A stretch of 64,000 nucleotides of DNA from JBEBGV01 sp040081265. GTDB taxonomy: Bacteria; Acidobacteriota; Vicinamibacteria; Vicinamibacterales; UBA2999. Location: assembly GCA_040081265.1 (NCBI GenBank), contig JBEBGV010000017.1, forward strand, positions 1 to 64,000, read 5' to 3'. The notes under the pieces were generated by a model. It had not been told where the DNA came from. It saw only the letters and a list, made by a program, of their open reading frames with translations, and did no database searches. The position numbers and the translations under genes were made by a program. Positions 40,920 to 49,111 of the stretch are shown here, in pieces (the stretch's first letter is position 1; the number at the start of each line of letters is the position of its first letter).

Positions 40920-41714
40920 ATGGCCATCTACGAAAAGTCAGTCCGAGCGTTAATGCGCGACATGGTCGCCGACATAGGTCTGACGAAGGGTCAGATCCTC
41001 GGGCGTGATCAAGTCGTTACCTGGTTCGCTCAGAAGTATCCGAAGATCAAACGGGGCACGGTCACCGCGCACTTGATACTCCTCGCCACGAACGCGCCAA
41101 GCCGCGTGCACCATAACGCCAAGCCGGCTGACGACCTCTTTTATCAGATCGATTCCGGCCGTTTTCGGCTCTACGACGCTGCCAACGACCCGGCGCCGAT
41201 CTATCCCGGCGAGCAGCCTCGTGTTGCCAGCGCTCAAGGGCAGGCACAGGAAAGCGACGAAGAGGGTCCACCGCCGACCGAGTTCGCCTACGAGAGCGAT
41301 CTCAGGGACTTCCTCGCGAAGAACCTCTACCTCGTGGAGCCGGGGCTGCGCCTCTATCAGGAGGAAGGCATTACGGGGCTCGAGTTTCCCGCAGGTGGCA
41401 GGTTTATCGACATCCTGGCGTTGGACGCCGCTAATCGCTACGTGGTGATTGAGCTCAAGGTCTCGAAGGGATACGACCGCGTGGTCGGGCAACTCCTGCG
41501 GTACATGGCGTGGGTCGAAGAGAACCACGCCGATCCGGGCCAGGCGGTGCGCGGGGTCATCATCGCTCGTGAGATCTCTCGCGACCTAGTCCTCGCGTGT
41601 TCGCGGGTGGAGGGAGTTGAGCTCTACGAATACGAGCTCTCTGTAGAGCTGAGAGCCGTCGGGAGCAGAACGGCGAACGGTCGGCCTGCAACGACCGAAG
41701 CCAGCGTCGTCTAG
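40920..41714 (+). CDS. NucS-like PDDEXK nuclease
   Basis: A 264-residue protein from the ATG at 40920 (a TTG at 40899 would add 7 residues). The N-terminal 90 residues form a small helical domain (KSVRALMRDMVADIGLTKGQI, TVTAHLILLATNAPSRVHHN). The C-terminal domain has the endonuclease NucS / DUF91 pattern: YESDLRDFLAKNLYLVEPGL, the catalytic GRFIDILALD, then VVIELKV (ExK) and GQLLRYMAWVEE. NucS relatives cut mismatched or branched DNA; stand-alone versions with this extra N-terminal domain are common in mobile DNA. Active-site residues are intact. It may act in defence or DNA repair for the island. Confidence 0.82.
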   Translation: MAIYEKSVRALMRDMVADIGLTKGQILGRDQVVTWFAQKYPKIKRGTVTAHLILLATNAPSRVHHNAKPADDLFYQIDSGRFRLYDAANDPAPIYPGEQPRVASAQGQAQESDEEGPPPTEFAYESDLRDFLAKNLYLVEPGLRLYQEEGITGLEFPAGGRFIDILALDAANRYVVIELKVSKGYDRVVGQLLRYMAWVEENHADPGQAVRGVIIAREISRDLVLACSRVEGVELYEYELSVELRAVGSRTANGRPATTEASVV

Positions 41715-41934
41715 TCTGCGGGTTCGAAGCGGTCATCCCGTGCGCGCTGCTGTTCTTAGCGACCGTTCTGAACGCCAGTCACAACTCTGTTGACGACGTA
41801 TAGACATGTCGACGCGCCAGTCCCACGCTGACTCACAATTTCCAACAATGTGAACGGTTTCTGCCTGTTTTGACGCCGGTCATCTTGCCGATACGTCCAA
41901 TCACATGCTGCAATCCGTGCGAGGCCCATACGCC

Positions 41935-42594
41935 ATGAAAAGCACGAGGCTACTCGCGCTGCTTGTTTGCCTTACGGTCGGCGCGTCCGTTCCTCTTCTC
42001 CATGTGGCGCAAACAGCTGCCCAAAGTCCCTTCGCACCCGCGCGAATTTCGCCCGCGATGGCGGATGCGCTGATGGGTCTTGCCAGGGTCAGATCCTCCA
42101 ACGGCATGGGCACGCCAATCTTCGCAGTCAATGATGTCCGAGCGGTGGTGATGATAAGCAATCGATGGGTCATCGCTCGCGGCAATATGGTGGCGACGGA
42201 GCAGGGAGGCCGATATGCGGCACCTGACGACGCGCTCGACGACATCGTGAACGTCACGTGCGGCAGTGGTGACAGAACAGATCGCATCTTTGAGTGCACG
42301 AAGATGACAGTGTCGAATGCCGAGGGGAAGCCGATTAACCCAATCTTGTATGGCGCCGAACCTCGCCAGTTACGTAATGCGCTTGGCGCTACGTGGACGG
42401 TCAACATGGTCGCGGGCCAATATCATGCGGCCGATCTGCGAGGTGGGTTCACTATCGACATCGCGAACGATTCCGGTGTCGCGTGGACCTTCAAAGCGAA
42501 TCGGCTAATGATCGAAGGACAGCTGTTGCTGAACGGGATAGATCCAACCACCGCCGCCTTGAGTGACTGCATCACCAAGAGCGACTGTCCCTAG
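41935..42594 (+). CDS. Secreted protein of unknown function
   Basis: A 219-residue protein from the ATG at 41935, with a signal peptide (RLLALLVCLTVGASVPLLHVAQTAAQ) and four cysteines in the mature part (VTCGSG, FECTK, DCITKSDCP), suggesting disulfides in the periplasm or outside. The middle is beta-rich. I do not recognise a family. Codon use and GC are like the following gene, and the two may form a pair. About 220 nt without features precede it. Confidence 0.6.
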   Translation: MKSTRLLALLVCLTVGASVPLLHVAQTAAQSPFAPARISPAMADALMGLARVRSSNGMGTPIFAVNDVRAVVMISNRWVIARGNMVATEQGGRYAAPDDALDDIVNVTCGSGDRTDRIFECTKMTVSNAEGKPINPILYGAEPRQLRNALGATWTVNMVAGQYHAADLRGGFTIDIANDSGVAWTFKANRLMIEGQLLLNGIDPTTAALSDCITKSDCP

Positions 42595-42659
42595 TCACGC
42601 CATTACAAAGCCGCAGCGTCTCGGGTGGACGCCCTCCGGATCGATTTACGAGGAGACCT

Positions 42660-43574
42660 ATGCTTCCGACGCGCGCGATTCTCACATTTGCGATGTTTGG
42701 TCTGCTAACCCCGCTGGATGCTGAGATTGATGCTCAAACTCGTGGGGCAAGACCTGCTCCTTCGTCAACATCGAGAAGGGTTACGCCTCCGTCGCCAACA
42801 GGGCGATGGCAAATCTCGACCTCAAAGTCTGAGATGACCGATACATCAACGATCGTTGCATTGCTGAGAGCGGACCGTCCTCTCACGAGTCGCTTCGGCA
42901 AGCCCTACACCCCGGCATTGGTTCTTCGCTGCAAAGAGAAGACGTTGGAAGCCTACGTCAGCGTAGATGTTGTTGTTGAGGATAGCTTCGTCAATCGAGT
43001 GAGGCTGGACGACGGGGTGATGGACGAGCAAGTTGGATGGTCGCATGGAACTGGCCGGGACAGTCTGTTTGTGGGATCTCCCGCCAGCTTCATTCTGTCG
43101 CTCGCAGGCCACCGAACACTCCGATTTGGCTTCGACGAGTTTGGAGCCGGGGAGCAGATCGCCGTTTTTACACTAACTGGACTCGACAGCGTCGTTCCTC
43201 GGTTGCAGGCTGCGTGCCCTCAACCTTTTCGGCCATCAGCACCCGACTTACGAGTTGAGGTGTCGAGAAGTGTTGACGGAACAGTTTGGGAAGTGATCAA
43301 CAAGACTGATACCGATTGGGAGACCTGCACATTGAGCTACGGACCTACGCGAAGAGAGTCGAAGGCAACCTTCGGACCGTTCCCCGGTGAGGGCCGAGTG
43401 GTGCTCAAGGATGACGATATACGGCCCAGCCGCCCAAGGCCTGAAGACCCTGCATGGCAATCGAGTTTGATGGTGAGCTGCCTCTACTTCGACATGCCGG
43501 TTCCCGCGTTGGTCATAACACCTGTTGGAGTGACGCGGCCGCGCCCGGGTGAACGGGTAGTAAGTCCACCGTAG
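42660..43574 (+). CDS. Secreted protein with a VasI-like domain
   Basis: A 304-residue protein with a signal peptide-like N-terminus (ILTFAMFGLLTPLDAEIDAQ). A domain from about residue 48 matches the type VI secretion-associated VasI family as I recall it: GRWQISTSKSEMTDTSTIVALL, PALVLRCKEKTLEAYVS, RLDDG...W, and FTLTGLDSVVPRLQAAC. The C-terminal 100 residues (VSRSVDGTVWEVINKTDTDWETC) look like a separate beta domain. No other type VI secretion gene is present, and the VasI-like domain is often found alone, so a secretion role is not implied. GAGGAGA precedes the ATG at 42660. Confidence 0.7.
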   Translation: MLPTRAILTFAMFGLLTPLDAEIDAQTRGARPAPSSTSRRVTPPSPTGRWQISTSKSEMTDTSTIVALLRADRPLTSRFGKPYTPALVLRCKEKTLEAYVSVDVVVEDSFVNRVRLDDGVMDEQVGWSHGTGRDSLFVGSPASFILSLAGHRTLRFGFDEFGAGEQIAVFTLTGLDSVVPRLQAACPQPFRPSAPDLRVEVSRSVDGTVWEVINKTDTDWETCTLSYGPTRRESKATFGPFPGEGRVVLKDDDIRPSRPRPEDPAWQSSLMVSCLYFDMPVPALVITPVGVTRPRPGERVVSPP

Positions 43575-43759
43575 TTCGCGTAGCGTGAATCGCTCGAACA
43601 GCTCGCGGGCGATCGATCCAACACGCACCGCGATCAGAATCACACTTGCGCCAGTCTGCGCCAACTTGTCGAACAGAGGCGGGCGTTCAGGAGCGCGGCT
43701 GATCAGGATCGTGCAAGGCAGGCTTGATCGGATCGCATTAGATCAGGGTCTTGGCACAC
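43575..43759. other. Right-end segment of the island with no called gene
   Basis: On the minus strand, 43590-43740 translates without stops to protein-like sequence (TILISRAPERPPLFDK, LAQTGASVILIAVRVGSIA) that continues into a frame opposite the VasI-like gene. It could be a gene remnant, but no family is recognised. Confidence 0.35.
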
Positions 43760-43799
43760 CTGAGAACCACGTGTCCTGACCCCTAGACGATACCGGCGT
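43760..43799. repeat. Attachment-site-like direct repeat, right copy
   Basis: This is identical to 33059-33098 and contains the first 38 nucleotides of tRNA-Glu, with no 3' half. The flanking sequence to about 43848 resembles the tRNA promoter region at 33099-33147 with scattered differences. Confidence 0.85.
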
Positions 43800-43814
43800 C
43801 TGGCGGAAACGCTA

Positions 43815-43843
43815 ATGATACTAGCGTGTTGGCCGGGTAGCAA
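43815..43843 (-). promoter_or_regulatory. Orphan tRNA-Glu-type promoter
   Basis: Minus strand TTGCTA (43843-43838), 17-bp spacer and TATCAT (43820-43815). This is presumably the original promoter of tRNA-Glu before insertion, and it now reads a tRNA half and on into the island. Bases 43844-43891 hold nothing else recognisable. Confidence 0.5.
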
Positions 43844-43891
43844 CCTTGCGACGGCATTGCAGGGCGGTCCTAGCTTATCGTTAGAGGTCAC

Positions 43892-44317
43892 ATGCTGAAT
43901 TGGACCGTGCAGATCCCGCAGTTCCTGGCGCTGGCGTTCGCCAACTTCATCCTGGGCTGGCTGTGGTATTCGCCCGCCGCGCCGTGGTTCAAAACCTGGG
44001 TCAAGGGCACCGGCTTGAATCCCGACCCGGCCAAAATGAGCGACGCCGACAAGGCCCGAATGCCCTTCCTGTTTGGCGGAGCCATCGTCAGCAGCGTGGC
44101 GCTGAGCTACGTGTTGCAGGTCGTGGTTCGGAGTTTGAACGCGGAGACTGCTGGACAAGGTGCGTCGATCGGATTGGCGCTGTGGGCTGGCCTGGTGTTG
44201 CCCGTGCTGTTAGGCACGCTGTGGGAGGGCCGCAAGGCGGTTGTGGTGGCTATCAACGCCGGCAACTATCTGGTGGTGTGCACGGTGTTCGCCGGCATCC
44301 TGGCGGTCTGGCGATAA
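43892..44317 (+). CDS. DUF1761 membrane protein
   Basis: A 141-residue protein with four hydrophobic helices. FANFILGWLWYSPAAPWFKTWVKG at the first helix and ALWAGLVLPVLLGTLWEGRKAVVVAINAGNYL near the end are the DUF1761 hallmarks. The family has no known function. It begins 92 nt after the right repeat copy and so was probably the divergent neighbour of tRNA-Glu before the island arrived. Confidence 0.82.
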   Translation: MLNWTVQIPQFLALAFANFILGWLWYSPAAPWFKTWVKGTGLNPDPAKMSDADKARMPFLFGGAIVSSVALSYVLQVVVRSLNAETAGQGASIGLALWAGLVLPVLLGTLWEGRKAVVVAINAGNYLVVCTVFAGILAVWR

Positions 44318-44581
44318 CGACTGCGCTTGACGCGGTTCCGTGGGCGGGCTCGCCGCGATTCAAACCCTCGAGGGTTGCCCTCAATGAGGTCGCAGGAAGT
44401 CACGCGGTCCTACCAGCCCTGGGGCAGGCAGCACCTGGTCGTCGATACGGCGCTTCAGACGGTTGAAGACTCGGTAGGCGCAATATGCAAAGCGATCAGG
44501 TTCGGGCACGCCTGAGAACCGAAACGGCGTGCAGGGTCGCGGGCTCACCGCAATCTCACCGAGGGCTCACCGATCGGTCAC

Positions 44582-44797
44582 GACGCCACGGTCGACCGCG
44601 AGCGCAGCATTCGCGTGCTGCGACGTCTTCCCGCAGACATCTGGGTGACGAACCACGCGCGCGCGTGGGGCCGGTATCGAAAGTTTGTCGCGAGCACCAC
44701 GGCGACGAATCCAGTGGAGGCGTTCATCGACCCGGAGGGCTACCGCACGTTCATCGATGCCGCCGAGCTGGAATTACGCCAGGGTCGCGTGCACTAG
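44582..44797 (+). pseudogene. C-terminal fragment of a subclass B3-type metallo-beta-lactamase
   Basis: About 70 codons read RSIRVLRRLPADIWVTNHAR, then FIDPEGYRTFIDAAE. This matches the last part of B3 metallo-beta-lactamase-fold proteins, including the late histidine region. The zinc-binding HxHxDH part is absent upstream; 44318-44581 has no recognisable coding. It is therefore a relic and should be inactive. Confidence 0.65.
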
Positions 44798-44827
44798 GTG
44801 AGGTTAAGCGAACGATGGCTTGCGCAA

Positions 44828-44855
44828 GCGTCTGGCGAGTGGCCGCGCCAGACGC
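44828..44855. terminator. Hairpin between the lactamase fragment and the SH3/barrel gene
   Basis: A perfect 10-bp stem GCGTCTGGCG with an 8-nt loop and CGCCAGACGC. It lies 11 nt beyond the stop codon of the minus-strand gene at 44867, where a terminator is expected, but has no T-run. Confidence 0.5.
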
Positions 44856-44866
44856 GGGGCCAAGGG

Positions 44867-45868
44867 CTACCGCACGTACCAGTGCGCTGAGAGGCCGACG
44901 CCGAAGCCGCCCCCGTTGAAGCCAGGGAAGGGGGACGGTGCCCACTCACGACGCAGGTCGGCACTCAATGCCAGGGGCGGCGCACTGGCGAACGAGAGTT
45001 CGCTGCCGCCGAAGACCTGATACCCGAGGCTCTGGTGGCTCGCGGTGACGACGCCGGTTGACAGCCTGAGCGTTGCGCGATGGACGGTCACGCCGCCGCC
45101 AAAGTACGGTCGCCACATCACTGATTCCCTGACGTGCGTCCGATCGGAATACACGGCGTTCGCGCCAATCGTGGTCTGATGCACCCGCGGACCGAACGAG
45201 TCGATGACCTGCGTCGTCCGGCCAAGGTCGAGTTGCACGCCAATCGCTCCAGACGACCAGATGCGTCCCGACGCGGCGAAGCCGGTCGACGGTGCATCCA
45301 TGCGGCCGCCGATCCCGATCACATGCGACACAACCCCCACCGCCGTCGCCTGCCCTTGCGATGGGCGCGCGCCCGGCTGCGTCTGGGCCCGCCTGGCCGC
45401 CAGCTCGGCGCGAGCGTCGACGCTGCTGTTGGCGACCAGTGCGGCAGGTGCGGTGGCCGTTGTTGACGTCGATGCGATTGATGCAGCCGGCGCCGCTTGC
45501 GCGCGACCGGGCACCGCAGGGGAGGGCGAAGCACTCGCACTTGAGCCGGTAGTCGTGGTGTCGTCCGCGGCAGCACTCGCCGTGGCGCTTGCCACGGAGC
45601 TACGCGCCTTCAGCGTGCCCCATGACACGTGGAGGTAGCCGCCGTTGGGCGAACCGGGCCAGGCGACGCGCACCCAGCTGCCAAGCTCGCGCGTGACGTC
45701 GAGCGTTCGGGCGCTGGTGGCCGTGCCGATCACCGGCGAGCCCGTGCTTGGTCCCGAATGCACGCTGGCCGTGCTGGTCGTCACCGTGAAGACGCGCTCC
45801 TGGGCGTGAACCGGGATGGCGCTCAGTGCGAGAACAAAGGCGCTGGCAGTTGCGGCGTAGCCAGTCAT
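44867..45868 (-). CDS. Secreted SH3-domain / outer-membrane beta-barrel-like protein
   Basis: The start at 45868 is supported by GAGGAG 8 nt upstream. The 333-residue protein has a signal peptide (ATASAFVLALSAIPVHAQ) and a bacterial SH3-like domain (STASVHSGPSTGSPVIGTA to WVRVAWPGSPNGGYLHVSW, residues about 30-90). A long low-complexity Ala/Ser/Thr linker and a C-terminal region of alternating hydrophobic strands ending in HWYVR follow, as in outer-membrane beta-barrels. It probably links cell wall and outer membrane. The M48 protease gene upstream ends 14 nt before it; the two may be cotranscribed. Confidence 0.75.
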   Translation of the reverse strand: MTGYAATASAFVLALSAIPVHAQERVFTVTTSTASVHSGPSTGSPVIGTATSARTLDVTRELGSWVRVAWPGSPNGGYLHVSWGTLKARSSVASATASAAADDTTTTGSSASASPSPAVPGRAQAAPAASIASTSTTATAPAALVANSSVDARAELAARRAQTQPGARPSQGQATAVGVVSHVIGIGGRMDAPSTGFAASGRIWSSGAIGVQLDLGRTTQVIDSFGPRVHQTTIGANAVYSDRTHVRESVMWRPYFGGGVTVHRATLRLSTGVVTASHQSLGYQVFGGSELSFASAPPLALSADLRREWAPSPFPGFNGGGFGVGLSAHWYVR

Positions 45869-45882
45869 GCGGACAGCTCCTC

Positions 45883-47637
45883 TCATCGACCTGCGGGCTC
45901 GTTCGATCGCATCTCACCAACCGCGCGGACAGGCGTGCCCGCCTCGGCTTCCGCGTACCGGATCACCGGCATCAGAGGCGTCACGGTGAACGGCAACTTC
46001 TCTCGCACTGACATCAGTGGCACCGCGGGCGAGCGGTCGAGCGTGACCTTCCCGTTCCAGGCATTGACGATGAGGCGCGAGCCGAGCTGGAGGGCCGGGA
46101 TCTGGTCGAGACTGTCGGGTCTCAAGGGCGGCGCCTGCTTCATCAGTTCTGACAGTCGCGTCAGTTGTCCGTTGGCGGCCATGTAGTCGCCGATGTGCGG
46201 CTGAATGAGTTTGGGCAACTGCGTGGTCCAGTCCGACAGCGCACGAAGGAACAGTCCCGCCTCGCCGAGTCGATCTCGATAGGGCGAGTTGCCCAGCAGC
46301 TCGATGACCTTTTCGTCCGCAGCCGCCTCTTCCTTCGGCGTCCGCGGGGACTTCAGCGTCTGCAGCAGCTCGCCATTCGACACCATCAAACGATCGGCGA
46401 ACGCGAACCTGGTGTCGATCAACCGATGTCCGAGCGCGACATGGCTCAACTCGTGCGCGAGCATCGTTGCCAGGCTGGCTTCGTCGGGCAGCACGTCGAT
46501 GAGGCCGCGGCTCAGCACAATGGTGTGGCCGACGGTGAACGACTCGAGTGGCGAGGTCAGCAGAATCCGCGCGTGCAACGGGCGCTCGAGGTTCAGCTTG
46601 TTGGTGACGACAAGGTTGTTCAGCACGGTGTCGAGTACCCTGTTCGCTTCGCCGTCGGGTGCGAGCAGGCCGGCCGCTTCGAGGCCTTCGAGGACGTTTG
46701 CTTCCGCCTCCTGCTCCCAGCGTCGCTGGCTGAGCACCGGCGACAGTTGCGCCGCGCCTTCGGTCGCGTCAGTCACATTGGGCTCGTCGATCCGGATCGT
46801 CGTCAGGGCAGTGGTGGGGTCTAATGCGGAGGCCTCGTATCCCCAGAGCCGGGTCTGACTCTTGAACCTGGCTTGCCGCTTTGATTTGGACGAGGGCCTG
46901 GTTCCCGTCCCGTCGTTCATGTCCGTTTCTTCCGAGTAGACGTATGACGGCACCCAGACACCAGGGGCGACGTTCACGCGCCAACTGTCCATGTGAAACG
47001 AGAGCGTCCGTTTGAACAGGCCCGATAGCGTCTCTTCGGAGCCGCGGCTGGCGCCGTTGAAGCGGACGATGTTGAAGTCGCGATCCTCGATCCAGATCCG
47101 CCCGAAGAAGCCCTCCTTGCCGTTACGCAGCGGCTTGACGTCGAAAACGAAGCAGCGGGATTCGCCCAGGAACTCGCGGCGGACGTAGGTGAACTGGTAG
47201 CGTTTTCGATCGAGCACCCGCCAGTCTGGCGCCACCATCGTGGCAAAGGCGTCTCCGAGATTGGTCGGATTCGAGAGGATGCGCAGGATGGTCCCGCGCG
47301 GTGGCTTCTGGCCGAACGGACGAAGGACGGGGCCGCCGTCGAACTGCAGGTGGCCGAGGAAGTAGTTGTCGTCGGTGGGGACCCACCCGCGCGCTTCGTC
47401 TGGTGCCACGTTCTGCAGGTACACCTCCATCACCGGGCGGGATGTACCCAGGCGTTCGAGCAACCGGAACTCCGCCTTGCTCATCCGGTCGATGATGTCG
47501 GCGGCCTCGACTTGTCCGGAACGGCTCGGCGCCTGCGTTGCCGGGCTGAGATCGCGTGATTGCGCATTGGCGATCGATGTGACGAAAGCGGGCGCGAGCA
47601 GTGCGGCGAGCAGCAGGTGCAAACGTGCAAGTGGCAT
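45883..47637 (-). CDS. Secreted M48-family metalloprotease
   Basis: A 584-residue exported protein with a signal peptide (LLLAALLAPAFVTSIANAQ). It has a beta-rich N-terminal half of about 320 residues with LolA-like features (FGRIWIEDRDFNIVRFNG). The C-terminal M48 catalytic domain has MLAHELSHVALGH (HExxH), and the third ligand lies in EEAAADEKVIELL. The LolA-like part resembles lipoprotein or outer-membrane sensing modules. The combination suggests a periplasmic quality-control protease of the BepA/LoiP kind, but with a different accessory domain. It is preceded by a TonB-like gene after 12 nt. Confidence 0.85.
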   Translation of the reverse strand: MPLARLHLLLAALLAPAFVTSIANAQSRDLSPATQAPSRSGQVEAADIIDRMSKAEFRLLERLGTSRPVMEVYLQNVAPDEARGWVPTDDNYFLGHLQFDGGPVLRPFGQKPPRGTILRILSNPTNLGDAFATMVAPDWRVLDRKRYQFTYVRREFLGESRCFVFDVKPLRNGKEGFFGRIWIEDRDFNIVRFNGASRGSEETLSGLFKRTLSFHMDSWRVNVAPGVWVPSYVYSEETDMNDGTGTRPSSKSKRQARFKSQTRLWGYEASALDPTTALTTIRIDEPNVTDATEGAAQLSPVLSQRRWEQEAEANVLEGLEAAGLLAPDGEANRVLDTVLNNLVVTNKLNLERPLHARILLTSPLESFTVGHTIVLSRGLIDVLPDEASLATMLAHELSHVALGHRLIDTRFAFADRLMVSNGELLQTLKSPRTPKEEAAADEKVIELLGNSPYRDRLGEAGLFLRALSDWTTQLPKLIQPHIGDYMAANGQLTRLSELMKQAPPLRPDSLDQIPALQLGSRLIVNAWNGKVTLDRSPAVPLMSVREKLPFTVTPLMPVIRYAEAEAGTPVRAVGEMRSNEPAGR

Positions 47638-47649
47638 GGGTGCCTCTGA

Positions 47650-48567
47650 CTAGGACAAGCGGAATGTGATGTGAACCGTGGCGCGTGAATCGACCGGCCG
47701 GCCGTCCGACTGGGCCGGCTTGAAGCGGATGCCGAGCGCAGCCCGCCGGGCCGCCTCGTCGAGGCCGTAGCCCAGCCCGCGGACGATGCGAATGACGCGG
47801 ACCTCACCGGTGGCGGTGAATTCGAGTTCGAGCGACACCGTGCCTTCGATGCTGGCATTGCGCGCCTCGGTGGAGTACTCGGGCGTTGGCTTGAAGGTGA
47901 TCTCGACCCTCTGATCGATGGGCGTCGCCGGTGCGGTCGCAGGTCGAGCCGATGCACTGGCGCGTTCGAATCCAGCCGTTTGTACCTCGCCAGTTGCAGA
48001 GGTGCGCGGTGAGCGAGGCGCGCTGCCGAATGCACCCGTGGTGACCGCGCCTGTTTCGCTCTCCGCGCGTACAGCGGCTGCGCTTCCGAAGCCCCCCGTG
48101 GTGACCGTGGCGGCGGCCTGGCTCGGTCGCGCGCCCTGCGTTCGCTCGAACAAACCAGTCTCGGGTAGCGGCTGTACGACCGGTCGTTCAATGTGTCGGG
48201 TGACCACCGGGGCTGGCTCGGCAACGAGTGGCGTGGGCGTCGGCCCGGTTGCTTTAGGAACGATTGGCGGGACTGGGATGGGTGGTGGCGCAACCGCTCG
48301 TGCTGGTTGACGCACTGGCGTCGGGGTTGGCGGCGCAGGGCGTGGTGTTACCGGCGGCGGTGGCATGGTCGCCACGGTCGTGGCTGGCATGACGAAGGCC
48401 GTAATCGATGGCGCTTTCGGCGTCAGTTGCTGGTTCGGGGCACCGATCGTGATGACCACCGCGACGCCAGCCAGGATTGTGTGGCACGCGACACTGAGCC
48501 CGACGGCGGCGGTCGAGCGGCCGGCCGGGCGAGTCTCTGGGCGTGCGTCGGCGAACAGAATTGACAT
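47650..48567 (-). CDS. TonB-family energy transducer-like protein
   Basis: The 305-residue protein has a cytoplasmic N-terminus, one membrane helix (AAVGLSVACHTILAGVAVVITIG) and a proline-rich spacer (PPPPVTPRPAPPTPTPVRQP). It ends in a C-terminal TonB domain (KPTPEYSTEARNASIEGTVSLELEF to FKPAQSDGRPVDSRATVHITF). Two near-repeats, TGGFGSA and TGAFGSA, occur in the spacer. No exbB/exbD is adjacent. A TonB-dependent receptor lies 3 kb away on the other strand, but any pairing is unproven; such stand-alone TonB-like proteins are numerous in acidobacteria. Confidence 0.85.
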   Translation of the reverse strand: MSILFADARPETRPAGRSTAAVGLSVACHTILAGVAVVITIGAPNQQLTPKAPSITAFVMPATTVATMPPPPVTPRPAPPTPTPVRQPARAVAPPPIPVPPIVPKATGPTPTPLVAEPAPVVTRHIERPVVQPLPETGLFERTQGARPSQAAATVTTGGFGSAAAVRAESETGAVTTGAFGSAPRSPRTSATGEVQTAGFERASASARPATAPATPIDQRVEITFKPTPEYSTEARNASIEGTVSLELEFTATGEVRVIRIVRGLGYGLDEAARRAALGIRFKPAQSDGRPVDSRATVHITFRLS

Positions 48568-48685
48568 GAGTCGGACAGAACCGGCGTGCCGAAGCGTGCT
48601 GCTTCAGCAGTAAAGCCGTTTCGCGACTCGTGAGAGCAAGCGAGGTGCCGCGGAGGCGCGGCGATCGAGGAAAAAGGGGCCGCGT

Positions 48686-49111
48686 TCAACGACGGCCGCG
48701 TGAGCCGTCCCTGAAGCCGTCCTCGTAACCCTGCCGGAATCCGGCGCGATAGTTGTTGCGGTAGGCGTCTCGTGTGCCGTATTCACGCGAATAGCCCAAG
48801 TCGCCCGATCGGTAGTTCCTGTTGCCGAGCGGGTTGTATCTGTCCCGATCGCGACCATCGTCAAGACCGGTTCGGTAACCGTCTGTGTACCCGCGCGCAG
48901 AGGCTGGTTCCTGTGAGGGACCACGGCGGTCAGGAAGACGCCACTGCCTGAGGGGCCGAGGGCGCTGCGCCGGGTCGCGCTGGGCCACCTCAACCTGGCC
49001 GCCACCCGCCTCGATTGCCACGCCGAACGACCGCGTTTCGGCGCTCACCCTGGTTGCGCCGAGGGTCGTCAGGCCGAGGACAAGCGCAAGGATGGGCATG
49101 AAGCGATACAT
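48686..49111 (-). CDS. Small secreted Tyr/Gly/Arg-rich protein
   Basis: The 141-residue protein has a signal peptide (FMPILALVLGLTTLGATRVSA). Its mature part carries repeated aromatic-glycine units (GYTDGYRTGLDDGR, NNYRAGFRQGYEDGFRDG). The repeats of Y/F-x-x-G spaced by four residues suggest a glycine-rich extended or helical surface, possibly nucleic-acid or polyanion binding. No family is recognised. About 118 nt separate it from the TonB-like gene; upstream, 49112-49331 contains no clear feature. Confidence 0.6.
   Translation of the reverse strand: MYRFMPILALVLGLTTLGATRVSAETRSFGVAIEAGGGQVEVAQRDPAQRPRPLRQWRLPDRRGPSQEPASARGYTDGYRTGLDDGRDRDRYNPLGNRNYRSGDLGYSREYGTRDAYRNNYRAGFRQGYEDGFRDGSRGRR

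Larger units (their letters stand above)
33059..43799. mobile_element. Putative genomic island inserted in tRNA-Glu
   Basis: The segment is bounded by the 40-bp direct repeat of tRNA-Glu. Its genes differ in character and base composition (visibly more A+T, especially 36.5-40.2 and 41.9-43.6 kb) from the GC-rich, tightly packed flanks. It holds a repeat-rich NTPase, a mosaic secreted protease/propeller, an IS3 scrap, a nuclease, an HNH-associated-type protein and two secreted proteins. Intergenic gaps are large. No integrase, excisionase or conjugation gene is recognisable, so it is either a decayed element or one mobilised in trans. Confidence 0.7.

Noticed and set aside
43760..43799. A second tRNA-Glu gene
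   Set aside because: Only nucleotides 1-38 are present; there is no variable loop, T-arm or 3' acceptor strand before it, so it is a repeat copy and not a gene.
44318..44581. Additional gene between DUF1761 and the lactamase fragment
   Set aside because: Short open frames are present in several phases, but none has recognisable protein features or a convincing start.
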